Shown piece after piece: positions 9,098 to 17,305 of a stretch of 54,502 nucleotides of DNA. Position 1 is the stretch's first letter. The number at the start of each line of letters is the position of its first letter. The notes beneath the pieces were generated by a model. It saw nothing but the letters and a program-made list of their open reading frames with translations. It made no database searches and was not told where the DNA came from. The stretch comes from an uncultured Saprospiraceae bacterium (lineage in GTDB: Bacteria; Bacteroidota; Bacteroidia; Chitinophagales; Saprospiraceae). A program made the position numbers and the translations under genes. The DNA lies in assembly GCA_937967615.1 (NCBI GenBank), contig CALCMJ010000085.1, positions 1 to 54,502 of the forward strand. Direction: 5' to 3'.

Positions 9098-9214
9098 TAA
9101 ACATTCTTTAGGCGTAATTCAAATAATGATTAAGTCTCAATTAAAAAATTATTTAGTTTGAAATCATTCAAAGAAATTTAATCAATTGGAAGTTGCTATA
9201 AATCTCTTTTAATA
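9067..9214 (-). ncRNA. Candidate small RNA under the two-component box (prediction)
   Basis: No coding frame of note exists between the response regulator stop and the tatA terminator. However, a tandem GGGTGA box at 9262-9278 and a TATTTTTA element at 9222-9229 are placed exactly like those before the regulator and the kinase, facing left. A transcript starting about 7 bases after that element would run about 150 bases to the bidirectional hairpin at 9072-9092 with its U run (9067-9072 as read on the minus strand). This is inference from promoter and terminator only. A leader or chance arrangement remains possible. Confidence 0.35.
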
Positions 9215-9221
9215 CTCCTTA

Positions 9222-9283
9222 TAAAAATACCTTGATTTTCTCAAAAAGTAAAATAACGCTAGGGTGAAAAAAAGGTGATTTTA
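9222..9283 (-). promoter_or_regulatory. Tandem GGGTGA box plus -7 element, copy 1 (faces left)
   Basis: On the plus strand, GGGTGA at 9262-9267 and AGGTGATTTT at 9273-9282 repeat 11 bases apart (one DNA turn). Read leftward, the box edge is 32 bases before TATTTTTA (plus-strand 9222-9229). The same arrangement occurs at 9980-10040 and 13107-13168. It lies just past the regulator stop. Confidence 0.55.
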
Positions 9284-9286
9284 ACC

Positions 9287-9957
9287 CTAAACGACATTCC
9301 CGTCTAAATACTTGGCAATAGCCTCAGTTTTATTGTTAACCTTGAGAACTTTGTACAATTTCTTTATATGTGATCTTACAGTTTCGACGGAAATAAAAAG
9401 AACGTCAGCAATTTCGCTATAAGATTTTCTATCCACGAGAAGCTCCAATATTTCTTTTTGCCTGGATGTAAGAATGTTTTTTTTTTATTGGAATCGCGCA
9501 TCATAAGGTTAAACATCTCACGGGCGACCATAGGAGACATATATGATCCTCCTAGACTTACCACACGTATAGCTTCCAAGATATTTTCTAAGCTAGCTCG
9601 TTTAGAGACATAGGCAACAGCACCCAGAGCCATTGCGGTTAATATTTTCTTTTCTTCCTCATAGGTTGTGAGCATGATGACATCTAAATCTGGCTGGTGC
9701 TTTAAAATTTTAGGAAGGGCTTCAAGACCAGTGATACCAGGTAAACCAATATCAAGCAGTAAGATGTCAATTTTAAAATCTTGAAATTCTTTGATATGTT
9801 CAAAATAAGACTCTGCAGATCCAAAACTATGCACAACTTCCATGTCCTCATGGAAGCCTAGGTATTTTATGACACTATCTCGGACTTTTTTATTGTCCTC
9901 AATCATGGCAATGGATTTTTTCTTCCTCTCAATATCTTTGTGCGGTACTTGAATCAT
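9287..9957 (-). CDS. NarL/LuxR-family response regulator, frame broken at A10
   Basis: Partner of the adjacent histidine kinase. Receiver domain: acidic pair Glu20/Asp21, phospho-acceptor Asp69 (LLLDIGLPG), Thr97 and Lys119, all as expected. Reading straight on, the frame leaves the family after Asn157 at a run of ten A (plus-strand T at 9477-9486) and stops at 9376 with an unrelated tail, 193 residues in all. One extra A (or two fewer) restores a perfect LuxR-type helix-turn-helix: LTSRQKEILELL, YSEIADVLFIS, VETVRSHIKKLY, ending at the stop 9287-9289. So the gene is intact in two frames: either a sequencing or assembly error in a homopolymer, a fresh mutation, or slippage that yields full-length protein. 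The straight frame alone (9376..9957) would be a receiver without DNA binding. Confidence 0.85.
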
Positions 9958-9979
9958 GTTATACGATTAATAAGATTCT

Positions 9980-10040
9980 TAAAGATAGATGAGAGTTTTG
10001 CAATTCCCTGATTTTTAAGGGTGAAAAAAGGGTGATTTTG
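9980..10040 (-). promoter_or_regulatory. Tandem GGGTGA box plus -7 element, copy 2, before the response regulator
   Basis: GGGTGA at 10019-10024 and GGGTGATTTT at 10030-10039 (plus strand) are 11 bases apart. Read leftward, the box edge is 31 bases before TATCTTTA (plus-strand 9980-9987), which is 22 bases before the regulator ATG at 9957. The -7 element ends in TTTA rather than TTTG, and no convincing -33 element is seen, which suits an activator-dependent promoter. Confidence 0.6.
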
Positions 10041-10053
10041 CGTTTCATACAAC

Positions 10054-13000
10054 TTAGGAAGGGCTCATAAGGATACCTACTTCAAAACCATCATTGGTTT
10101 TTAAAAAGAATTGTGCTCCTATACGTTCTGCTCGCATTTTCATATTACTCAGCCCAAGACCTTCACTCTTAGCAATCTCAGTATTGTTACCATTATCTTT
10201 TATACTAAATAATATGTTTTTTCCTTGTTTAAGCAGCTTCACCGTTACCAGATCTCCATTTGAATGTTTCATAATGTTGGTTAATGCTTCTTTGAAGATT
10301 AAATATATATTCTGCCTAACATCCGGATTTATCATCTGCCCCCCGGGGATATCATTCAAGTCAAAATTGAATTTGAATTGTGACCCATGAACTTTGTTTT
10401 CTGCATATGACATCATTTTATCAATAAGATTCTCGTATTTGTCTTTTCTAGAATCAAGAGCCCAAACAATATCCCGCATCTTTTCCATTGCATCTCTGGT
10501 ATCTGTAGTCAAGGAGATTAATTCCTCTCTATCAGGATTGTTTGCGTTAAGGGATAACATTTCTGCCTGCATAGCTATTCCTGATAAGATGGTACCTACA
10601 TCATCATGGAGGTCTGAAGAGATTTTTGTTCGTATTATTTCCAGTTCTTTAATCTTTCTAAGTGCTTTAGCGATACGTTTACGCACAAAGAAAATAAGTG
10701 CTGATAAGAAAATTAAAGAATATATAAAATACGCTAGCCAAGTACGATACCAGGGGGGATGTACCTCAAAGTCTACTGAAGATATCTTTTCACTTGCAAC
10801 ACCAGCACTTGAAATTACCTGGACTTCAAAACTGTAATCCCCTGGATCTAAATTGGTAAAATAGATATTACGTTCTTGTCCCACATTTTTCCACGCATCC
10901 TCATAGCCAATAAGTCTATACGCATAATTTGCATTGGCATCTTTTCCTGTTACGGATACAAATTTAAACCCAACATTCCTCTGATTCCAATTTAAGTCAA
11001 AACTCTTTTGGTAGAGGAGGGAAGAATCTAAAATTGCAGTAGAGTCCTGCACATACACTTTATTCCTATCAACATAGATGTCTGTAATCAATGGATCACT
11101 TGGCGGAGATTGTTTTTGAAGTATTTTAGTATCTAATTCTACAATACCGTGTATTCCTGCATATAGAATCTTACTACCCTTAGTATAAATTGAAGTTTGA
11201 AAACCGGACATTTTTGTAATTTTTGCTCTATACTCCTTAGGGAGAGGATATGCTTTTAATTTTTTTGAATTCAATTCATATGAGTATAATTGATTTGCAC
11301 TTATAAACCAAAGAACAGAATCTTCATCTTCCACAAAACCAATTATCTCATGTACATTTAATCCATCTTCCAAACCTACGTAACTAAATTTTTCAGCTTT
11401 TGCATCCCAGATATTAATTCCCTTTGGAGTATAACAAAGAATGTTGCCACTTTTACTGAGATGTAAAAATTTTACTATTTCATTAGAAAGTTTTCCGTTT
11501 CCTTCAGGATCATGTTCTATCCGTTCGAGTTTAGTAAGATTATCCGTTATTTTATATAGGCCTTTAGTAAAAGAAGCAAACCAGATGTCATTGTTTTCTA
11601 ATACTATAAAATCAGCAATACCTTTTTCATCAAAAGGAGTTGGAGATAATTTATCATAGATGTCTCCAATGAATTCTAACTCTTCATCTGGATCATGTTT
11701 TTTAGTATCTATTAAGACTTTGCCATTGGAATAGGGAACGTATTTCTGAATTAATCTAGAATTTACAGTTTTAATTGTTCGCGCTTTTTCGTCATACTTA
11801 ATTGTCTTAGTGTGTATAGCCTCAAAATCTTGTATGTTAAAGAAAGCACTCTCATCATTAAGAAAAGACACATTCTTTAGATATGTTTTTGCTGGTATCC
11901 TGTGGGGCAGCTCCTTGACTATGGTATTTTTTAAAGAATATAACCTGTCCCAGGTCCAGAAGTATACTCCCTCATCTAAAAGCCCAAAACCGTCATAGAA
12001 GCCTTTATACATGAAATTAAAGGCTTCGTTCTTTTCCTTTATTTTACCAACACCACTCATCATAGAATGATAAAATAAATCCCCCGTTGAATGTTCAATC
12101 ATATCCAAAACATAAAAGGAATTCTGTTCATCTATGTTTTCCCTTTTCCCATTGTATTCCAACTCATTATTATCATTAAAAGGTGCCATCCAAAATTTTG
12201 CATCGGCATTTGATATCCAAAGATTATCTTTACTGTCCAGAAAATGATGATAGGTAAATATTTCGTTCTCTGACTCAAATTTCGTTGTACCTCCCGTTTC
12301 TAAATCTAAGAGGAGTGTTAGTTTTCTTTTCCGTGAGTTTATAAGGACCTTATTATTATTTACTTCTGTAAAAGTATTTGGTTCATATTCAAATGGGATA
12401 GGATGATGTAGGATCTCATTCGTTTTTTCCACATAGACACCGTCAGTAGCAATCATTATTATTTCACCTTTAGATGATCGTGAAAAATTAAAGATGTCTA
12501 TGCGAGTTTCTTTTACTTCTTGCGATATATTTAACTGCTCTGCAATATTGGTTTCCAAATTTACTTTGAAAACACCTTCCCAAGGCGCACTAATATAGAG
12601 ATAGTTTTTGTCTGTAAATAAGGCATTGATTTGAGTGGTTTTTAACTCCGTCCCTGCATAACTAAATTTTGGCGTTTCTATGCAATCAAGCTTAGAATTG
12701 TATTTGAAAATTCCTTTATGCTGAGAACCTGCCCAGATGTTTCCTTCAGCATCTTCCGCAATAGAGGAAATTCCTTGAAAAGGAGCAGAATATCGTTCAT
12801 TATCTGCAGAGCTGAGATACTGTTTTACTTCGTAACCGTCATACCTGTTAAGACCGTTGAGCGTTGCAATCCAAACATAACCAAATCTGTCTTCTAAAAT
12901 ACTTCTTCTTCCCCATTGACCATTATAGCTCAAACCTTCTTCTTTGGAAATAGCTTCAGTTGAAAAGTATTGTGCATCCGTGTGAATGCTAAAACACATA

Positions 13001-13059
13001 CTAAAGCAAAACATGCTTAAAAGTTGCAAGTACGTCTTAAAATGTTTTAAGCAAACCAC
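10054..13059 (-). CDS. Two-component sensor histidine kinase with propeller and Y_Y_Y sensor
   Basis: A 1001-residue membrane kinase. Signal peptide (about 1-30), then a large periplasmic two-component propeller region (repeats such as ILEDRFGYVWIATLNGLNRYDGYEV and AEDAEGNIWAGSQHKGIFKY), a Y_Y_Y domain (about 680-765, with NYAYRLIGYEDAW and FTNLDPGDYSFEV), one membrane helix (YFIYSLIFLSALIFFV), HisKA_3 with the phospho-acceptor His818 in DLHDDVGT, and a HATPase_c domain with FKEALTNIMKHS and GLGLSNMKMRAERI. It lacks fused receiver or AraC domains, so it is a classic kinase acting through the adjacent LuxR-type regulator. The start at 13059 is GTG; ATG codons 15-20 residues downstream would shorten the signal peptide. 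Ligand unknown; such sensors often respond to polysaccharides or envelope cues. Confidence 0.92.
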   Translation of the reverse strand: MVCLKHFKTYLQLLSMFCFSMCFSIHTDAQYFSTEAISKEEGLSYNGQWGRRSILEDRFGYVWIATLNGLNRYDGYEVKQYLSSADNERYSAPFQGISSIAEDAEGNIWAGSQHKGIFKYNSKLDCIETPKFSYAGTELKTTQINALFTDKNYLYISAPWEGVFKVNLETNIAEQLNISQEVKETRIDIFNFSRSSKGEIIMIATDGVYVEKTNEILHHPIPFEYEPNTFTEVNNNKVLINSRKRKLTLLLDLETGGTTKFESENEIFTYHHFLDSKDNLWISNADAKFWMAPFNDNNELEYNGKRENIDEQNSFYVLDMIEHSTGDLFYHSMMSGVGKIKEKNEAFNFMYKGFYDGFGLLDEGVYFWTWDRLYSLKNTIVKELPHRIPAKTYLKNVSFLNDESAFFNIQDFEAIHTKTIKYDEKARTIKTVNSRLIQKYVPYSNGKVLIDTKKHDPDEELEFIGDIYDKLSPTPFDEKGIADFIVLENNDIWFASFTKGLYKITDNLTKLERIEHDPEGNGKLSNEIVKFLHLSKSGNILCYTPKGINIWDAKAEKFSYVGLEDGLNVHEIIGFVEDEDSVLWFISANQLYSYELNSKKLKAYPLPKEYRAKITKMSGFQTSIYTKGSKILYAGIHGIVELDTKILQKQSPPSDPLITDIYVDRNKVYVQDSTAILDSSLLYQKSFDLNWNQRNVGFKFVSVTGKDANANYAYRLIGYEDAWKNVGQERNIYFTNLDPGDYSFEVQVISSAGVASEKISSVDFEVHPPWYRTWLAYFIYSLIFLSALIFFVRKRIAKALRKIKELEIIRTKISSDLHDDVGTILSGIAMQAEMLSLNANNPDREELISLTTDTRDAMEKMRDIVWALDSRKDKYENLIDKMMSYAENKVHGSQFKFNFDLNDIPGGQMINPDVRQNIYLIFKEALTNIMKHSNGDLVTVKLLKQGKNILFSIKDNGNNTEIAKSEGLGLSNMKMRAERIGAQFFLKTNDGFEVGILMSPS

Positions 13060-13106
13060 GGGATTGAGTTCTATTTCAATGATTTAGTTGTTCAACTAGA
13101 TAGAAG

Positions 13107-13168
13107 TAAACTTAATAAGATTAAAACTACAAAAGCCAAAGTCAAAGGGTGAATTAAGGGTGATTTTA
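13107..13168 (-). promoter_or_regulatory. Tandem GGGTGA box plus -7 element, copy 3, between kinase and M64 gene
   Basis: GGGTGA at 13147-13152 and GGGTGATTTT at 13158-13167 (plus strand), again 11 bases apart. Read leftward, the box edge is 32 bases before TAAGTTTA (plus-strand 13107-13114), about 48 bases before the kinase start. The box also lies 35-40 bases before a TATCTTTA at 13202-13209 on the plus strand, so it could also act on the divergent peptidase gene at 13232. Confidence 0.6.
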
Positions 13169-13231
13169 ACACATGAAAGCATAATATCATTCAGATGGTT
13201 TTATCTTTAGAGTGAACAATCTTCAAATATT

Positions 13232-16200
13232 ATGAAAACTTTCTTCTCCTTGCTGAGTTTATGCTTCATTAATTTATGCCTTCTGACTGGGCAAACACCT
13301 GAGGAATACATTGCCACATTAGAAATAGATACGCTTATTAATTCTGGGATTAAAGACAATAGGATTAACATGGCTTTTGCAAACTGTGATCATGCTTCAG
13401 CGAATATCTATACAAGTAGAGAGAATTTTGTAAATGATCTTGAGACCGATATCATGAGTAGGTTTGATGCTATATCTCCCAATAAAATTAATGGGTTTTC
13501 CCAGTATAGAAATTTCTTTAACCTCTATAGTGTTTGGTTTCCTGCTCCTATAGAATTTGAACCAGTACCTGCGTACTATCAACTCACCCAAGCTATCATT
13601 GATAAACTCTTTCTTCCATGGAGTGATGATGAGCACGGATGGATCACTATGATGTACAGCTTAAAAGGCGGCGGTGGCGGCGGCGCAGGAAGAAGAGATG
13701 ATTTAAGAAGAGGCGATGCCTTAATATGGGGGCTTGATTGGCAAACCGTATTTCATGAATTTAATCACACCATGCCAGGGGTAGGAGATGAATATACAGC
13801 AAGTGGTGAATGGTCAAATTTTGCTTGCGGAGAAAATGCAAACCAAACACCACATCTTTTGAAAGAGGATATTTCTTGGAGAAATTGGATCGATGATGAC
13901 ACACCAATTCCTACACCTTATATAGAAGAGTATTTTGACAAGATAGGCGCGTTTGAAGGAACAATCGCGGGGTATTTTGGCTGCCATAGACCTACCGCAA
14001 AGAATTGTTACATGGGAGCAGGAGGATTTGGTGAAGGCTTTGGACAAGATATGTGCTCCATTTGTTTACAACGGTTTGTTTGTAGACTGTATAAATACGT
14101 TGATGCGATTGAAAATAAATTTCCAGTGGACCAGACGCTAACAGTAACATCAAATAGCACACTTAATTTTTCAGTTGACGCGATAAAACCTTTCCCCAAT
14201 ACACAGAAATATGAATGGTTCTTAAACGGGAAGCGGATTGATGAGGGTTCTGAAAATATAAATATTCAATTTGGAGATTGTGCGACTTATGAGGTGAGTT
14301 TTGTTTTAACAGATACTACAGACTTTGTACGTTATGATGAAAAGTTTAAAAGCCTTTACCCGGAACCTAAACAAACCCATACTTGGTTTGTAAATAATAC
14401 AGATGTGACTCAGCATGATTTCAATGCTGAAATAATTAAGGTGAATGCAAGTTGTACCGGAGAATCAGATGGCAGTATTGAGGTGATTGCATCTGGAGGC
14501 ACGGCACCCTATACGTACATTTTAAGTGATACTGAATATACTGGTAAGATTGAGAACTTACAGGCAGGAATCTATGAGATCATAATTGTGGATGCAAATG
14601 CTTGCGATATTGTTAAAACTATTGAAATAGAGCAAGAAGAGATACTGGACTTTGAAATAATTACAGAATTTAACTCTGGTGTATGGACTCTATATCCTAG
14701 GTTCTTTAATGAAGTAATGTCAACAAATTTAAATTATAAATGGAGCAACGGAGAAACAAATGAAAGCTTGATAGTTACTTCTATAGGTTTTTTAGAATTA
14801 GAAATTAATAATGACAATGGGTGTTCAGTAAAGGAGGAAATTCTGTTAACTACACCCTGTGCTCAATTGGAAGTAAGCCACGATGCAAAACATCCTAATA
14901 AGGAAGAGAAAGGAGCAATATACTTAGATATAAAATATGGAAATGCCCCATATCAAATTAGATGGTTTGGAGTTTCTGGCGATGACTTGACTACAGATGA
15001 TCCTGCTAGAGCATTCTCGAGTTCCAATGATCAATTCGATATTCATAAAGTGAGATTTTTATTCGACGATATTGTGACACAGGAAATAAACTTCTGGGCG
15101 GAAACTTTTACGGGAGACAATTATGCAGGATTTGATTTTGTAGTACCACAAGCGATTAATTTTTACTCCATTACCTCTAATGTAGACGTCAAAGGTAGAG
15201 ATGCAAAGGATTGGTTAATAGAGGCTTCCAATGATTTAGCGACTTGGACAGTTTTAGATGCGCGGTTAGGAGAGAACTTTGAAGACAGGTTGGAAAAACA
15301 GGAATTCGATTTTCAGAACGAGGAAGAATTCAGATATTATAGAATTCGCGTTGTAGCAAATAATGGGGATTCTTGGTTAGCAATCCAAGAGATGGAGTTT
15401 GGACAGCAGTCACAAAAGGAAAATAAATTAGCAAAAAATAAAACATATCAGAAGAACCTTGGAGTGGGAACGTATTCATTTGAGGTTTTAGATGCGAATA
15501 ATAATTTAGTCACAGGTGTGGTGCTTTTGGAAGAAAAGAATTTAACAATTCCATTTGGTATAAAAATCATTCAAGATGGCTCCTTCCAGGTGAAAGTTGA
15601 AAATCCAAATCCTCAATATGACTACTATTGGTTTGCTGACTCTAAGGCTACAATACTCTTACACATAGGGACAGATTTTCAACCTCTCATAGCAGGAAAT
15701 TATTTTGTACGTGCTGCAGATAATTCAGCTGAATCTTTCGGTAAAGAAATTAAAGGATTTACAGTGACTATGCCTGATGCTCCTATTGTAGAAACACTGG
15801 ATTCTTTGTTTACAATTGTAAACCCTATAGCTGATGTGGAATATTTATGGTATAGCACGGCGGAAGGAAATTCTTTGTTACACACAGGCACAAGTTATAT
15901 AGCCCAAACGAAGGGGAAATATTATGTCAGTGCTCGTATTCCTAAAGTAAGTCAGGAGGCGACAGATCCTCAAAATATAAATGGAATTAACTTATGGGCA
16001 GATGCCTCAGATCTTGACGGGGATGGCATTGAAGACATAGGACGAGAAAATAGCTCAGCCTATGACTGGAAATTTAAAGTGAATGGAGAGTGGAAACCTG
16101 ACAATTGGTTTGCATACAGAGTAAATTATGCAAATGGCTTAGGTGTTGTGGAATTTGGAACCGTCTGGTACCAAAGCGTATTAAACAATCCTGTAAATTT

Positions 16201-17221
16201 ACAAACCGTTATGATTGTGTATGAAGAAAATGGTTTTTCTAGGGACGGGACAGCACCATTCTATGGCCTAAAAAACCTGATGGGAAAAAACGAAGATACG
16301 AGTAAGTTATTTTTTGATGGCGTTGACCAGGCAGTTCTCAATGGTAAAACATTTATTAATGGTGAAGAGGTGAATCCAATGTTCACTGAAAATAAATACG
16401 AATTAAAAACCTTAACGGTGGTCTTATCAGATTCACGAATAATAAACCTTTTTGCTTCTGATGAATATTGGGAAGGTAAGGTGGCTGAACTCATAACTTG
16501 GGACAGAAAGTTGACCGATGAAGAAGTAAAAGAAGCCAGTGAATTTATGCGAAAAAAATGGCTAAGTACCGCGGACTTAGATGGGGCTCGCGCAGAGGTA
16601 AGATGGGTATCAAGTGCGTATGAAATCGAAGAAGATATTGTGATATGTCCAGGAGACAATTTTCACGGATTGACAGAATCTGGTATCTATGTCAGAGAGT
16701 TGAAAACAGTGGACGGTTTAGATAGTATTGTTACATCTAATCTTACCGTGCTTACAGAAGAAGAACTCACTCCTATTATTGACATGGATCATAATTTATT
16801 GAGTACAAACTTTGTCGCAGAAACATACCAATGGTATCTGAATGGAGTCCTAATTCCTGGAGCCAATGCCTCTGAATGGTTTGCGACGGAAGATGGATTG
16901 TATACTCTTAAGGTGACAAACTCTATTGGATGTTCCGGGGAATCTGAACTATCTCATGTATTTGTAACATCCACTATAAATAAAGCTGCAGACATAGGTT
17001 TAGAAATCTCTCCAAATCCGAGTGCTAGTATTATAAGGATTACGTCTGATCTGAATGAATTGCTTAGTGTCAGAATATTAAATTCTGATGGAAGAGTAGT
17101 GATGGTAGATAAGACAAAAGAAGACATTGACATAAGAGAACTTCCTAGTGGGGTTTATCTTATAGAATTACAAAATGACGATAAGACAATCCGAATAATT
17201 GAAAAGTTGATTAAGATTTAA
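13232..17221 (+). CDS. Secreted M64-type metallopeptidase with SprB repeat and T9SS sorting domain
   Basis: A 1329-residue secreted multidomain protein. Signal peptide (residues 1-20, ending LLTGQ). A peptidase M64 (IgA-peptidase-like) domain occupies about 35-300: zinc motif His175-Glu-x-x-His179 followed by Asp186-Glu-Tyr188 (HEFNH, GVGDEY), preceded by NLYSVWFPAP. A run of six Gly sits at about residues 148-153. A SprB-type repeat lies at about 405-470 (GSIEVIASGGTAPYTYIL). An F5/8-like beta sandwich is at about 585-730, Ig-like segments (YYWFADSKATILL, EYLWYSTAEGNSLL) follow, a LamG-like domain ends in AELITWDRKLTDEE, and the C-terminus is a type A sorting domain (ISPNPSASIIRI to the end). 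It probably cuts proteins or glycoproteins outside the cell. It is divergent from the kinase. Confidence 0.85.
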   Translation: MKTFFSLLSLCFINLCLLTGQTPEEYIATLEIDTLINSGIKDNRINMAFANCDHASANIYTSRENFVNDLETDIMSRFDAISPNKINGFSQYRNFFNLYSVWFPAPIEFEPVPAYYQLTQAIIDKLFLPWSDDEHGWITMMYSLKGGGGGGAGRRDDLRRGDALIWGLDWQTVFHEFNHTMPGVGDEYTASGEWSNFACGENANQTPHLLKEDISWRNWIDDDTPIPTPYIEEYFDKIGAFEGTIAGYFGCHRPTAKNCYMGAGGFGEGFGQDMCSICLQRFVCRLYKYVDAIENKFPVDQTLTVTSNSTLNFSVDAIKPFPNTQKYEWFLNGKRIDEGSENINIQFGDCATYEVSFVLTDTTDFVRYDEKFKSLYPEPKQTHTWFVNNTDVTQHDFNAEIIKVNASCTGESDGSIEVIASGGTAPYTYILSDTEYTGKIENLQAGIYEIIIVDANACDIVKTIEIEQEEILDFEIITEFNSGVWTLYPRFFNEVMSTNLNYKWSNGETNESLIVTSIGFLELEINNDNGCSVKEEILLTTPCAQLEVSHDAKHPNKEEKGAIYLDIKYGNAPYQIRWFGVSGDDLTTDDPARAFSSSNDQFDIHKVRFLFDDIVTQEINFWAETFTGDNYAGFDFVVPQAINFYSITSNVDVKGRDAKDWLIEASNDLATWTVLDARLGENFEDRLEKQEFDFQNEEEFRYYRIRVVANNGDSWLAIQEMEFGQQSQKENKLAKNKTYQKNLGVGTYSFEVLDANNNLVTGVVLLEEKNLTIPFGIKIIQDGSFQVKVENPNPQYDYYWFADSKATILLHIGTDFQPLIAGNYFVRAADNSAESFGKEIKGFTVTMPDAPIVETLDSLFTIVNPIADVEYLWYSTAEGNSLLHTGTSYIAQTKGKYYVSARIPKVSQEATDPQNINGINLWADASDLDGDGIEDIGRENSSAYDWKFKVNGEWKPDNWFAYRVNYANGLGVVEFGTVWYQSVLNNPVNLQTVMIVYEENGFSRDGTAPFYGLKNLMGKNEDTSKLFFDGVDQAVLNGKTFINGEEVNPMFTENKYELKTLTVVLSDSRIINLFASDEYWEGKVAELITWDRKLTDEEVKEASEFMRKKWLSTADLDGARAEVRWVSSAYEIEEDIVICPGDNFHGLTESGIYVRELKTVDGLDSIVTSNLTVLTEEELTPIIDMDHNLLSTNFVAETYQWYLNGVLIPGANASEWFATEDGLYTLKVTNSIGCSGESELSHVFVTSTINKAADIGLEISPNPSASIIRITSDLNELLSVRILNSDGRVVMVDKTKEDIDIRELPSGVYLIELQNDDKTIRIIEKLIKI

Positions 17222-17305
17222 GAAAGATCAGCATTCTTCTTTTTAATTAATGACAAACAGGTCTTTTTTTAAACTAGAAGTCAAAAAATTATAGGAAATT
17301 GAGCT

